Shown: positions 11,086 to 23,114, counted from the first letter of the stretch. The stretch: 64,000 bases of DNA from Henckelia pumila (GCF_033568475.1 NC_133123.1:189633821-189697820), one strand, 5' to 3'. Numbers and translations are program-made. The notes: generated by a model from the letters alone, not told the origin.

Positions 11086-14000
11086 CTTTAATTGCTGCCC
11101 CTCTTGCAAGCATCACTTTCAATTATTAACTCTCAATATTTCAATCTTATGCACTTATTTGCCAAAAATTGATTTAGATGTTGATTTTGTCAAATATATG
11201 GTACTTCAAGACCAAATATATTTTATTCTTCTTCAAGTTGACAAAAACAATATTTTGAGCATCAAATCCTTCGAGTATGTTTTTAAATATATCACCGTCA
11301 AATTAGTTCATTCATGACAAGTGCAAATATTTTGTCATAATCTAATTGAAATATTTTGAGAAACTTTGCTAATATTTGCTCACATGCAACATGTCACTTG
11401 TCAATCATTTGTTATTGACAATCGCTACAAATTGTTGTTCAAAATAATCATCATTTTGCGTAATAGCAAAACACACGAATGATTATATCATTTCGATCCC
11501 AAATAATTTGTGAAATCTCATATTTTAATATACTTGTTATTCTTCAGGAATATTATAATCCAAATTGCATTCATTAAAAATAATTGATCGTTCACGCTTC
11601 TAGCGTTCTTTTTCATTTACTTGCAAGTAATATAAGATATGGTCCTGCAGGACATTAATTTATTTCATAACGACCAACCTCCATTATTCCTTTCACATTG
11701 AGATATTCACACATTTTCTTTAAAGGGGTTCTTCGTCACTAAAGACGATTTAAATTATTCAACTCGAACATAAATGAAGCTAAACGATCTTATACACAAG
11801 ATCAAATAATGTATTTGAGATTTAAACTTTGAACATCATGTTCACTTTATATTTCATTGGGATCGATCTCAAATATTCTTGTAGCTTCTATTTTCTCCCC
11901 TTAATGTTGGAAACATTGTTTTACAAAAATAATAAATGAGAATTTCGCGTCATAAAATCTCATTTCTCAAAATAATTGATCATAAGATCCAATTTATTTC
12001 CAACATATTTACAATCTCTTCAAGAGATTTATGTAGTGCATTTCTCGCACAAACATTATTAACTTTCAATACATAATCATTTGACATAATATATAATTCA
12101 GATATCCCCAAATATGACGCATTTATTCTCATGGTTTAGTAGTTGATTTGAGACAAAATAAATCAACTAAAACAACATATTTATAATCATAAAATTGATA
12201 TGTATATCCTCTTTTGATCAAGCTTGTCTTGATTACATATTCTGGAAGTTTTTCTCGATACGTATTTTCGCAAACATCATGTTGCGCTTTGTGAGCCCAC
12301 GTTATTTATTCATTCCAGATAATATGGGAACTTCTATCAATTTGAGCTTTTATGATAGAGCCATCAATTTCGCTAAGCCATAAATAAAAATTCATAAAAT
12401 CTTCTGGATCTTTGATTCAAAAAACTTTATATTTATCGATCCAAAAACTTTTGGCTTATTCATCAACATTTTTGTGCACTATCAATAGTTTTTCAACTAT
12501 TTATATAATTTGAATGCTCAATTCAATTCATTATGTCAAACTCTGAAAGTATTTGTATCAATGATACTTCTGGAGCTCTTTAGCTCTTCTAAAAATATTG
12601 ATTTGTAATATACTATTTGAACCAAATCAATATCTACTAGATTCAAAAATCCATATAAGTCAATGTTTATCACTATTTTATAATATCAAGCACGTCATGA
12701 TTTTCATCGTCACTCAAACGATCTTCTAGATCTTTCAAACATCCAATCAATATCCGATGAAACATATGATTTGGGTAGACATCAACGTTCTCCACAAACT
12801 TTTATATCTTGCTTGATATATATCAATAAATCTTTTACGTACTTCAGGTACGATAATGATACGAGATACCGATATATATTTAGTACAATACTTGATTATG
12901 ATGTATATCTCAATAGTTTGTGCCAAATTCATATCTCGCTTCATACGGAATGACATATTCTTCCTTGAAGAATTAAACTACAGTGTATCAACTGTGTTCA
13001 TTGACACTATCACATTCACTTAAAAGAATGGACCACATTAATCAGACAACTTTCATAATTAATTTTCCTTGAACAAAATACTATAAATAAGATATTATAA
13101 TTAAAAAATAAAATATCGGACGTACCTTTTCAAATACCTTTATGCATCAAGTATATCGTTTACCTTCAACAGTAACATTCAATTTATCACGAATATCGTT
13201 TTACATTAAATTCATATTCCTACATGTAAGATAATAACATATGATAAAAATACTCTATCATTCATTTAAAAAATGATAGCTTAATCAAATGATTGAAAAA
13301 ATTCAAAATTTATATCCACAATCAAAATTGAGGAATTTAAAATCCATAATCAAAATTTTACGGAATAAAGATGTAACAACCCAATATATCCTTAAAATAT
13401 AAAATTTCTCAAATCAAAAATTTTATCACCAAATTGCATAATCAATATCTCATGCAATATATTGACTAATAGATTCACAAAATATGTAGTTTTTATTTTA
13501 TATCATCAAAATAATTTATGTGAATCAAAACACATACTAGAATTTTTCAAAATTTAATTTAAACATAAATAAAAACTCAATTTGTCAAAAATAAATTAGT
13601 TCAATAAATAAATAAAATGTCTTGAAGTTAGTCATATATTAACCCATTAATATCATCATGCATAGGCTACCATCAATCTATCGTCGTCGTTGCCCAATAT
13701 AGATGATGATTCAATTCATTTGGTTTAACGTTTATTTTTCTTTTTCGATTGATAGTGTTGCGATCTTAATTCGTCAATCAATATCCTATGCAGTTCATCA
13801 TTGAACATCAAGTCGCTATTCATAAAAATAGTGACAAATAATATATCATGCTTCTTCTAGAGCATTAAAAACAAATATATGATTTGAATCGATATCAAGT
13901 CAATATCTTTTGATATATATCACATATATCTTTAATAATCTTTTCTTATGGATATTGACAATTTTAGATCATATATCGATATTCTTTGAGAAATTGTACT

Positions 14001-14189
14001 AAATTTCTCAATTAATAAGATCTCAACAACCAAAAGGGCATTACATTACATTCTTCGAGAATATTTCCAAATTTTGGATCTTATATTAATATTCTTCAAG
14101 AATATTATCAAATCTTGTATCCTTTTATCAATATTGATATATTATGACATGAGAACAATTTCTTCAATGATATTTATAGATATTTGATA

Positions 14190-14660
14190 TCATGATATCA
14201 GATATCAATCATGATTTTTTCACTTTCTCAATATACGAAATCATATATCTCATCTTTATCATGAATCTATTCAGATTCTTAATATATTATATTATAACTA
14301 GAAATCTTTTTAGATTCTCAATATATTTGATCTTATGTCATATCTTAATCTTGAATATTTCAATATTCAATATATTATATCATGAATTCATGAATATCTT
14401 TTCAAATATCAAAATTGTAATCATGAATCTCTCAAAATTCTCAATATATTATATCATGATGATCATGAATTTCTTCAAATTCTCAATATAAAATCATGTT
14501 GTGCTACTTTATAGCCATCAACATATTCATGATATTTCAAGGGCACCAATATATCAATTATTTTCATTGCGCTACTTCTAAAGCACCAATGAATATCTCT
14601 CGTAAATTTGAGTATTGAAACACGTTGTGCTATTCCAATAGCATCAATAAAACGAGAATT
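14190..14660. repeat. Degenerate AT-rich tandem repeats in the element's 5' part
   Basis: Variants of ATCATGAATCT..TCTCAATATATTATAT recur at least five times between 14190 and 14490. They are followed by three variants of GTGCTA(C/T)T(C/T)..A(A/T)AGC(A/C)(A/T)CAA near 14502, 14570 and 14625. This array fills part of the leader region of the non-coding LTR element. No frame through it looks like a protein. Confidence 0.55.
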
Positions 14661-14700
14661 ATTTTTATTCTCAGTTAGTTACAGCATCGTGCTGATAACG

Positions 14701-14927
14701 TGTTATAAATCATAAAAGAATAAGAGAGATGAATAGAGAGAATTCATAAGAGAAAAGAGAATTCATATGAGTCAATACTCAGGTGCAATTTTCATTGAAT
14801 TCAACCACCCCTATTTATAGGGAAAGATTACAAGATACAAATCTTTACAAATATTATCTTTATATATTTATCTTGATCACATATCTTTAATAAGATAATC
14901 ATCTATAAAAATAATATATTTATAACA
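14701..14927 (-). repeat. Right (5') LTR of the non-coding LTR element
   Basis: It is the direct-repeat partner of 10499-10725. It is preceded by the putative primer site (GTGCTGATAACG on the plus strand, about 14689-14700). Confidence 0.85.
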
Positions 14928-16163
14928 CACTGTATTCTGTATTAGACAAATTTTCGTTGTAATTATCTAACATTCAAATTTTGACATTTAATTAATCGTT
15001 TCTTTACAATTGTAGTCTTTTTTTTTTATATAAGAGTGCTATCACACGAAAATTAACTAAAATAGCAAAAATTTTAGACAATAAAATTGAAATTTCGATA
15101 TTTTGATAAACACACAATAAAACCGTCGAATAGGAAACACAACTAACAAAAATTACAATTTCTCCTAGCTCCGAATCTCCAAGACTCAAACTCGAGCTCT
15201 TATATTTTCAGCTGAAGTTATTTTCTTTTTTTATAAAAAAAATAAGCTCATGAATTTTTAATTTTTTTTGTGGTAAAACTCGACTCTTAAAATTTTAATT
15301 GATAAAATAAATAATTATGATGTCAAGAAAAAATATGATTTAGAGGTGTCAGCGTAGCAGCTCTGTGTACGGATGATATCGCATTTTGGGCACGTAACGG
15401 GTTTTTCCCTTTCCTTTGGGTTAGTATATGCTACATCGAGAGTGTTTCTCCCCCTATTTCAATACTATTAGTTCATGTGGAACCCATATATTTTTATGAA
15501 AATTGACATATGTCTTGATGATCTAATGGTTGATATTTAACCACATCATGAGAAAAGAAATACTCCGGTATAGTATAGAATAATCCCTTCCCTTTCGTGC
15601 GAATTACAAAGCCCGAAAGAGAAATTTATCTGCCGTGTGTGTGTACACAAATTATCATTTCTATTATTATTATTATTATTATAAATAAAATTCAGGGTGT
15701 TTTACTGTTATTTAGAAATCGCGAGATATATTACAAATTCGGATATACTAATATCTTTACGTTTAAATTATTTATCAATATTTTAATTATAAAGCTAATT
15801 CTATTTGTACTGAAAAATATTTTCAATAAAATATGCATTTTTTTAAAAAATGCGTTTTGTTATTATAATAATTATTGAATATAAAAGTTAATTTTGGGTA
15901 TCATGATATATCAATTTTCTGAATATCTGTAATACCTACACTACAAAAATTATTATATTTAATGATAATCCACAATATTATTACACATTAAAACAACAAA
16001 AATTTTAAAACATAAATTCCTCTACTATAATAATTATTTTAACTAATGATAATTCACAAATACAGTCAAATAATTATCATTCCAACTACTTATAAAAAAA
16101 TATATATAAAATCACAAATTATCTAACTCCAACAATTTTTTTTTAAATGGTTGTAACAATGAT
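14928..16163. other. AT-rich intergenic DNA with an ATT microsatellite
   Basis: No gene is recognisable. A short (ATT)n tract lies at about 15661-15682. The longest frame (93 codons at 15597) is low-complexity and Ile-rich and is not supported as a gene. Confidence 0.55.
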
Positions 16164-16697
16164 GAGAGCTGTCGGACGGGTCAATCCATGGCGGGGCGGA
16201 CCGGCCCACCAAAAACCCACCTATTGAAGGGTCGAGATCGGGCCGGTCCACCATTCCGACGGGCTAAAAATCCTCAACCCAACCCAATCTAAGGCAGGTT
16301 GCGGGTTAGGCGGACCGGCCCGCGAGTTGGTTCACTACAAATAAAAATAAATAAAAATTATTATAATTAATTATAAATTTCATTTCATAAATAAAGATTA
16401 TTAAAAACATATTAATAAAAATTTTAATTATTGATTTCATACGTGTAAATTTTATATAAAGTAATTAATACAAAAAAAATTCACACCTTTCATTCAAAAA
16501 TACATATATCACAATAAAATAAAAATAAAATAATAATTCTCCAGGCTCGTGGGCCAACCCGCGCGGGTCGCAGGCCTAGGCGGGTTGGCTCATCTAGACC
16601 CACCTTTAGTTGGATTGAAAAAATTTCAACCCAACCCACTTAAATTGTGTAGCGGGGCGGACCGATCCAGCGGAACTAATCCAAATTGACGACTCTA
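16164..16697. mobile_element. hAT-like MITE, 534 bp
   Basis: The two ends are imperfect inverted repeats (GAGAGCTGTCGG at the left, the complement of GACGACTCT at the right), each followed inwards by a GC-rich block built on GGGGCGGACC and GGCGGACCGGCCC. The centre is AT-rich. The flanks ACAATGAT (16156-16163) and CCAGTGAT (16698-16705) match at six of eight positions, as expected of an aged 8-bp hAT target duplication. There is no transposase, so it would be non-autonomous. Confidence 0.6.
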
Positions 16698-17211
16698 CCA
16701 GTGATAAGTGAACTGTGAAAACAAGAAGACAAATTCGAATACTTGTACAAGTTAGGAAATTACATAAATTTGCCTACCGTTTGAGTAAGAACCTGGAACT
16801 AAACATATATAGGTGTAGGTTTGTGACGAAAAAAGGTGTTAGTCATGGAATCTCTCTTGGTTTGTTATTGTTGTCTTAACAAAAAAACTTTTATTATATC
16901 GTTTTATGGTTTAATGTTATTAGACGAATCTCTAATCCGTCCTGATTCATAAAAAAAAAAAAAATTATTTCAAAAATGGTATTTTTATTATAAATATTGA
17001 TCGAATTGATCAATCTCACGTATGTATATATATATATATATATATCAACGAAATCATATTACAAGTAACCGACTCCTTTTTCTTTCTCATACTATCATCT
17101 CGTTTTTTTTTTTTAAAAATAAAATTGGAATGTCGATGTTACCGGATCTAGAGACTTGTAGCTTTTGGGCATGTACTTAACGCTGCGTGCTTAGTTATAT
17201 ATATTTATTTA
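16698..17211. other. AT-rich spacer with a TA microsatellite
   Basis: There is no gene. A (TA)n run lies at about 17022-17045, and poly-A and poly-T runs lie near 16951 and 17103. Nothing else is recognisable. Confidence 0.55.
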
Positions 17212-17974
17212 CGAGTAAAATTCATTTTGATACACAAACTATTGGTAAAATGTTAAATTGGTATATGAACTATTGAAAATGATTTAATTAGTACATAATC
17301 AATTTATAAAGTCAATTTTATCCTTTATATACATTATTTTAAAGTCTAATATTTTTGTTAAATTAAAATAGATACACATTTTATTTTTCAAAATTATTTT
17401 ACTAATAGAATTATAAGCATAAATGTATATTTATTTAAATTTTATATTATAAACAAGGGATCGTATTTATTATACGAAACATTGTAAATATTAATTAATA
17501 CAAACATGTACATACACATATATATAATGATTGATAAATTATATATTCAAAAATAATATATATTAAAAATATATAATAAAAGATATTTTTAGGTTTATCT
17601 ATGTTATAATATTATTATTTATATTAATCAAAATAAAAATGATATATATGTGTGTGTTTTTTTATTTATGATCTACAAATTTTACGTTGAATACTTTTTC
17701 GTATACATGATATATAATCTTCTTTTTATAGTATAGTAATTAGTAAATATAAATTTATATTTACAATTATAATTAATATAATAATTTAAAAGACAAAAAT
17801 ATGTATGTAGTTCAATTAATTAATTTAATAACAATATTCAACTTAAAAAGAAATTTAAGTAAAGGGCAAAATTGACTTTTGAGTTTAATCATATACCAAT
17901 TAAACCATTTTAAATAGTTCATGTACTAATTTGACATTTTATCAATAATTCATATACCAAAATAATTTTTACTC
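17212..17974. mobile_element. Mutator-like MITE with long terminal inverted repeats, 763 bp
   Basis: About 115 bp at the left (GAGTAAAATTCATTTTGATAC onward) is repeated in inverted form at the right end, with scattered substitutions. The flanks are an exact 9-bp direct repeat, ATTTATTTA, at 17203-17211 and 17975-17983. Long inverted repeats with a 9-bp target duplication are the hallmark of Mutator-like elements. The interior is AT-rich and has no transposase, so it is non-autonomous. It ends 513 bp before the EXL start codon. Confidence 0.85.
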
Positions 17975-18004
17975 ATTTATTTAATGACCATCATATTTCA
18001 TATA

Positions 18005-18094
18005 TTGGTATTAGAAAGGTCCCGATCTAGTCCTATCATTCGTAAATTTTTGGTATTAGAAAGGTCCCGATCTAGTCCTATCATTCGTAAATTT
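18005..18094. repeat. Tandem duplication of a 45-bp unit
   Basis: A 45-bp segment beginning TTGGTATTAGAAAGG is present twice head to tail (18005-18049 and 18050-18094) with no difference that I can see. It lies between the MITE and the EXL core promoter. Exact identity implies a recent duplication. Confidence 0.9.
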
Positions 18095-18360
18095 TCACTG
18101 TCTTTTCTAATAAATAATAAATAGCATGTCTAGAAAAATTTGGACTCAAATAATAGATATATAACGTGGCTCAAAATAAATAGGAATTCCAATTTATACA
18201 AAAATATATTGTTATTATAAAAATTAGAATTTAAATGTATTCGCATCCTCATAATAAGAACAAAAATTGGTGGGCTCAGGTCAATCAAAAGTACACGCAT
18301 ACCAATTCTAATTATCCCACGTCACCATCAGGCCTCCAGCCTGGCAACACCTCGTACAAA

Positions 18361-18447
18361 ACCAATCATATTTCAACACGTGTCACGAGCTGATGTTGAC
18401 ACCATCTTTCCCCACAGCTGTCTCCCTCTCCACTTCCCCATATAAAA
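18361..18447 (+). promoter_or_regulatory. EXL promoter: CCAAT, G-box/ABRE, W-box core and TATA box
   Basis: Upstream of the EXL start codon are CCAAT (18362-18366), a G-box/ABRE ACACGTGTC (18376-18384), a TTGAC W-box core near 18396, and a TATA box TATAAAA (18441-18447), 41 bp before the ATG. The spacing implies a short 5' untranslated region. The G-box is compatible with control by light, ABA or brassinosteroid-linked bHLH/bZIP factors; that is inference from the motif alone. Confidence 0.6.
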
Positions 18448-18487
18448 ACCCTCTGCACATTACTCTATATCTCCATCCATTAAAACA

Positions 18488-19378
18488 ATGGCCGCTTCTC
18501 ATATTGTATTATTCCTGCTTTTCAGCATTCTAGCTTCTTCTTCAATGGCGTTTCTGGTGCAGCAGCAGCCCCTCGTGCTGAAATATCACAACGGGGCTCT
18601 GCTGAAAGGGGCCGTCACTGTTAACCTCATCTGGTACGGGAAGTTCACTCCCGTTCAGCGCTCCATTATCGTTGATTTCTTGCAGTCCTTGAACTCTCCA
18701 GGGTCGGCGCAGCCCTCTGTTTCTTCTTGGTGGAAGACGACGGAGAAGTACAAGGGCGGCGGCGGCTCTTCGACGCTGGCTGTCGGTAAGCAGTTCTTTG
18801 ATGAGAATTATTCTCTGGGAAAGCTTCTGAAGAACTCCAACATAGTTTACTTGGCTGCACGGGGAGGACATTCGGCCGGAGCCATAAACATCGTGCTGAC
18901 GGCGAAGGACGTGGCCGTGGACGGGTTCTGCATGAGCAGGTGCGCCACCCACGGCTCCACCCCCGGGGCGGCTCGTTTCGCCTACGCCTGGGTGGGGAAC
19001 GCGGAGACCCAGTGCCCGGGTTACTGCGCGTGGCCGTTCCATCAGCCGTTGTACGGCCCTCAGACCCCGCCGCTGGTGGCGCCGAACGGCGACGTCGGGG
19101 TAGACGGGATGGTGATAAACCTGGCGACGGTCCTGGCGGGGACGGTGACGAATCCGTTCAACAACGGCTACTTCCAGGGCCCTGCGACGGCGCCGCTGGA
19201 GGCGGTGACTGCTTGCACGGGGATATTCGGGACGGGGGCGTACCCGGGTTACCCCGGCGATGTGTTGACGGATAAGACTACGGGTTCCAGCTATAATGCG
19301 CATGGGGTGAACGGGAGGAAGTACCTTGTTCCGGCGATGTGGGACCCGCAGACGTCCAAGTGCTTGCCGCTGGTCTGA
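18488..19378 (+). CDS. EXL: EXORDIUM-like secreted protein (phosphate-induced protein 1 family)
   Basis: An intact single-exon gene of 296 aa. The start sits in a good plant context (AACAATGGC) 41 bp after the TATA box. Residues 1-21 form a signal peptide with likely cleavage after SSMA, so the product should be secreted to the cell wall. The rest is one phosphate-induced protein 1 domain: [11 protein letters not shown] near the N-terminus, [26 protein letters not shown], a conserved VLTAKDV...CMSRCATHG segment, [35 protein letters not shown] and a C-terminal YLVPAMWDP. Members promote brassinosteroid-responsive cell expansion and carbon-status responses in Arabidopsis; the biochemical activity is unknown. 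It seems closest to EXO/EXL2/EXL4-type members, from memory. The coding sequence is far more GC-rich than its surroundings. It is the only host gene seen in the window and shows no damage. Confidence 0.95.
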   Translation: MAASHIVLFLLFSILASSSMAFLVQQQPLVLKYHNGALLKGAVTVNLIWYGKFTPVQRSIIVDFLQSLNSPGSAQPSVSSWWKTTEKYKGGGGSSTLAVGKQFFDENYSLGKLLKNSNIVYLAARGGHSAGAINIVLTAKDVAVDGFCMSRCATHGSTPGAARFAYAWVGNAETQCPGYCAWPFHQPLYGPQTPPLVAPNGDVGVDGMVINLATVLAGTVTNPFNNGYFQGPATAPLEAVTACTGIFGTGAYPGYPGDVLTDKTTGSSYNAHGVNGRKYLVPAMWDPQTSKCLPLV

Positions 19379-20507
19379 ATTTGTTGCTACGAGGTTATAT
19401 ATGGAGGGATCGGGGAATTATGGGGCTATATATGTAGGTACATGTGCCAAAAAGCAGATAATGGTGTGTTCATTTGGCTTTGTCGTTTTCTACCATGTTT
19501 ATAAAATGTCCTAAACCAAAAAAATCGAAGTATATATAGGTTTTGTGATGCAGAATATTGAGTAAATCTATAAATGTGAAATTTAATATTTTTACTTGTA
19601 ACATGTAAACATGAATTACAACATAAGATAATGTTTATTACTATTTTAAATTTATGATTTTGGTAACACATTATTTACGGTGTATTTACCATGTTACAAC
19701 GGATCATAACAACGAAGCATGCGGAATTTTTATTTATTTATTAGTATTTTATGTTGATAGATATCCATTTTAAAAAGTAGTTCTTTTGGACTGGTCCCGA
19801 GTTTCAGACTCGGCAAAAGAACCCACGGGTAATAATTATGTGCATGGGTGGCAGATATTTTTTGGTAAATTATATTATATTATTAAAATGTGTGGGTGAA
19901 CATGGCAAAGGAATACTTCCGTCAGATTCTTGCATATCGGCTTTGGGGTCTATAAATAATCTACTTAATTAAATTCATAGTTAGGTCTTGTTTATATTTG
20001 TTAATTTAATAACGAATAGCTGTTTTGTGTTGCCGTTTCTCGCGTTTTTGTAAGCGGATGCGGATCAAGCTTATTTATTTTTATAATAAAATATAATATG
20101 TTTTTAATATAATAATAATTTTTTATGAGAAACTTAAAAAAGAGATACGTGTCCACAAAATTGATTTTTGAGATCGTTTTTCAAGATTTTTTTTAGTTAG
20201 TAATAATAATTACTAAGCTATCACAATGTCATACTTTATATTTCGGAGGCCTGAGTCAATTCAAGAAATCGAACCCCTCAGGATAATAGTCATAGTTTTA
20301 TTTTTTATTTTTTAAAAAAAACACGTCATGTCTCTTTGGATAATTTTAAATAAAGAATGTCTTAACATTTTATCCGTTTTTTACATATTTATTTCTCAAT
20401 AATGTGTTTATTGCCATATAAAGAAAAAACCAAATCTCTTAATTCATATTTTCATGTGAAACATCTTCGAAAATATTAAAATTATCTTCTTCATTCAATT
20501 TATTCAT
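19379..20507. other. EXL 3' region and AT-rich spacer
   Basis: The first few hundred bases after the EXL stop should hold its 3' untranslated region. No canonical AATAAA stands out at a usual distance. The rest is AT-rich DNA with no gene recognised, ending at the Tat element's target duplication TTCAT (20503-20507). Confidence 0.5.
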
Positions 20508-21153
20508 TGATACCCCGGGAGCTCTAGGCCGACTATTTTAAGGAGGAGTGGTGATACCCCAGAAAGTCAGGGGTATCGGGCTATGGAAAGACAAGGTTAA
20601 TAGGGTTGGATGGAGCCGGGCTAGTATCCCAGAGACAAGTGAGTAGCTCATCCCGGACGGATGTGTGAGGTCGAGAAGACCAAGTCTTCATGACTTGGAC
20701 AACACCCATTTCTCAGGAGCATGATCCTCATGATTGTCATGATCCCGAGTCTTTCGGCTTGATCGTGCGTGACAGATAAACGTGCAATCCCTGCATCCAC
20801 GACCCAGATCGTGGCCGCTACCCTGAAATTGCGGAGGCATTCTCCACTCTAAGGCTTATAAATACCTTGCATCAGGTATCACTAGAGGTATGTTCATCCG
20901 AATCCCCAAAACACTATACTCATTTTTTCTAAAAAGCCAACTGTATTTCTAAGTCTGACTTAAGCATCGGAGTGGCCTCGCCGAAAAACCTTTCGGCGTT
21001 CTATTAACGTGCTTTTATTTCCTTTTCCCTGTGTGCAGATTATCTTAGTCAGGGAAAGACAGATTACATACCATCCTCATCAACCCGGTCATCTCGTCAG
21101 GCCCACTTCACTACCCTGACAGCCCGGGTACTCGGTTTTATCAACCATCATCA
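20508..21153 (+). repeat. 5' LTR of the Tat element
   Basis: It runs from TGATACCCC to ATCATCA, 646 bp. The first 44 bp (20508-20551) are an extra copy of the LTR start followed by a polypurine-like AAGGAGGAGTGG, after which the LTR start is repeated at 20552. The core from 20552 (602 bp) matches 48047-48652 (606 bp) in the 3' LTR. Confidence 0.85.
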
Positions 21154-21170
21154 TTGGCGCCGTCTGTGGG
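21154..21170 (+). other. Primer-binding site of the Tat element
   Basis: TTGGCGCCGTCTGTGGG follows the LTR end directly. TGGCGCCG-type primer sites differ from the initiator-Met type used by the other elements here and are usual in Tat and Athila lineages. I do not assign the tRNA. Confidence 0.75.
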
Positions 21171-21194
21171 AAGTTTGTGCTATAAACGTAGATA

Positions 21195-23109
21195 TGGCTT
21201 CCCATCAACAAACACCACCTGAGGGGTTTCCTCAGGGCCATAATCTTATCATTCAGGCTGAGCAGTTTGAAGCATATATCCAGGGCCTGATGTAGAAGAT
21301 GTTAGCATCTGCAAGACAACCACAATCAAAGGAAATAACAATGGAAGAAGAGGAGAACCAGGGTAATCCAGACCCTAAACCTAGGGCCAGAGAAGGTGAA
21401 GAATAGGAAAGTTCCTGGATGCACTAAGTACAGACTTCTGTGGTAGATGAGTTGCACGAATTAAGGAGGAAGATACAAAAGTTTGAAAAGGAGGGTCCCA
21501 AAATGGCCTGGTCTGTCAAGATCCCGGGTTGTCCTTTTTCACAAGAGGTGATAGAGGAGCCCTTGCCATCTCATTACAAGTCGGCAAAAATCCGGGAGTA
21601 TGATGGGAGCACTGATCCAGAGGAGCACCTGGCTAGGTTCGAGAATGTAGTCATGTTGCATTGCTACGGGGATAAGATTAGTGCAAAGTCTTCTTAACTA
21701 CTTTGGTGGGCTAATTGCATTCACACCCCCTGTGAAAAGTTTAAAAGACATAAAATCCCCTAATAAATATTAATAGGCTAATGCATCCCTCAGTTTTTTA
21801 AAATGTAGCACATGTCACCCCTATGTTATACAAACTCGAACACATTTATACCCTCTTATAGGGTTTTTTATGCTAATTTTTTTAAAACATAGGGGCTAAC
21901 ATGCTATTAATTTTACGCAGGTTATTTTATGCCTTTTAGACTTTTCACAGGGGGTGTGAATGCAATTAGCCCCCACTTTGGTGGATTCTGCCCAAAGGTG
22001 GTTTGAGAAATTGGAGCCGCAGAGTATTCGATCATTTGCAGAGTTCAAGCAAGTGTTCTTGCAGCACTTTAACAGTAGCAAGAGGTACATGAAAACTTCC
22101 TATTATTTGAGGCAAAGCAGGCAGGAGAGGAGTCTTTAAGAGCCTACATCAAAAGGTTCAATAAGACTGCTTTGGAGGTTCCGACCTGTGGCCAGGAGAC
22201 CAAGATCACTGCCTTTACTCAAGGTCTCCAGGAAGGGGAATTTTTCAAGTCATTAGTGAAAAAATCACCCCGGACTTTTGAGGATTTGTTGGCTCGGGCC
22301 GAGAAATACATTAACATGGAGGAGGCTCAGAGGCAGAAGAAGGAGGTAGCCCGGAGAGAAGGAGGTCGGGACCAGGGAAGAAATAAGGAAATCCAGGATC
22401 CCATGGGGCGGTTGTCCCGGTATGCACCGCACCGAGGGATTCGATACAGAGCTGTGCATGTATGTGAAGAGGGGGTTGAAGTCCAGACCTCTGTTTCTAG
22501 AGAGAAGTCTTTGAAATACTGTGCTTTTCATCAGGAAGGTACACATGACACCAGTGAATGCCGGATATTGCAACAGAGGCCTTATACCAGAGAAGGTAAG
22601 CCGGTCCAAAAAAATCCCCGGGGTCTACCTTGGTTTCGGGGGCCACAGATGCCGGTTCCTCCCCGGGCTGTCATTGTTTCCCGGGAGGAGGGAAAACAAG
22701 AGACAGGCTCCCGAAAAGAGGATAGAAAATCAGGACATGGGCCAACTAAGGGCATTATTAACATGATATCAGGGGGATCTACTGATGGAGACTCGAACCG
22801 GGCTAGAAACTCCTGGAGCCGAATGGAGAGTTTGGGGGTGGGGGAAAGAAGACAGGGTTCAGGGCCAATCATCACATTTGGACCCCGAGACCTGGAAGGA
22901 TTAAACCTACCACACAATGATGTCTTGCTTATACAAGCCCGGATCTCTAATTATGATGTACGAAGGGTGTTTGTAGACTCGGGAAGCTCGGTGAATGTCT
23001 TTTTTCAAGAAGCATTCGAGCAGATGGATCTGCAAGGGTATGAGTTGAGCCTTGTAAAAACAGCCCTTTATGGATTTGCCGGGCACACCGTCCAACCTCA
23101 AGGGGAGAT
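21195..23109 (+). pseudogene. Tat Gag and N-terminal half of protease, broken
   Basis: Starting at the ATG at 21195 (MASHQQTPP) the frame meets stops near 21295, 21405 and 21425, then reads a typical Tat Gag: CPFSQEVIEEPLPSHYKSAK, REYDGSTDPEEHLARFENVV, then after a MITE insertion the RWFEKLEPQSIRSFAEFKQ region and a longer frame from 22172 with AFTQGLQEGEFFKSLV, a basic stretch, and a zinc-finger-like CAFHQEGTHDTSEC. A frameshift is needed near 22100. Around 22970 lies the aspartic protease site (VFVDSGSSVNVFF; DSG in place of DTG, usual for this lineage). The coding sequence stops at the Copia insertion and resumes at 40377. It cannot make protein. Confidence 0.85.
21708..21974. mobile_element. 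267-bp MITE inside the Tat gag
   Basis: The left end GGGCTAATTGCATTCACACC is mirrored by the inverted right end (complement of GAATGCAATTAGCCCC). The inverted repeats continue for about 30 bp. ACTTTGGT occurs on both sides (21700-21707 and 21975-21982), and removing the insert with one copy gives continuous Gag codons. An 8-bp duplication fits hAT. A ninth base mismatches, so a Mutator-like origin is also possible. It codes for nothing. Confidence 0.85.
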
Positions 23110-23114
23110 GTTGC

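Larger units (their letters stand above)
10499..14927 (-). mobile_element. Non-coding LTR retrotransposon with 227-bp LTRs
   Basis: Two direct repeats of 227 bp bound a 3975-bp interior. Inside the left LTR edge the minus strand reads CTAAGGGGGAA, a polypurine tract. Inside the right LTR edge it reads CGTTATCAGCACGA, a motif I recall beside the 5' LTR of some plant Copia elements, as a putative primer site. The element therefore runs on the minus strand. The interior is very AT-rich and has no frame longer than 99 codons and no recognisable Gag, protease, RT or integrase. It is either a non-autonomous (LARD-like) element or a heavily decayed Copia. No matching 5-bp target duplication was found (ATTTC left, CACTG right). 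Confidence 0.75.

Noticed and set aside
15939..15949. CACTACAAAAA, resembling a CACTA transposon terminus
   Set aside because: No matching inverted end, subterminal repeats or target duplication was found nearby. An 11-base match in AT-rich DNA is weak.
18542..19303. A 253-codon frame antisense to EXL, and a 111-codon frame in another sense frame
   Set aside because: They are shadows of the GC-rich EXL coding sequence. The translations are Arg/Pro-rich without any known domain, while the EXL frame is conserved over its whole length.
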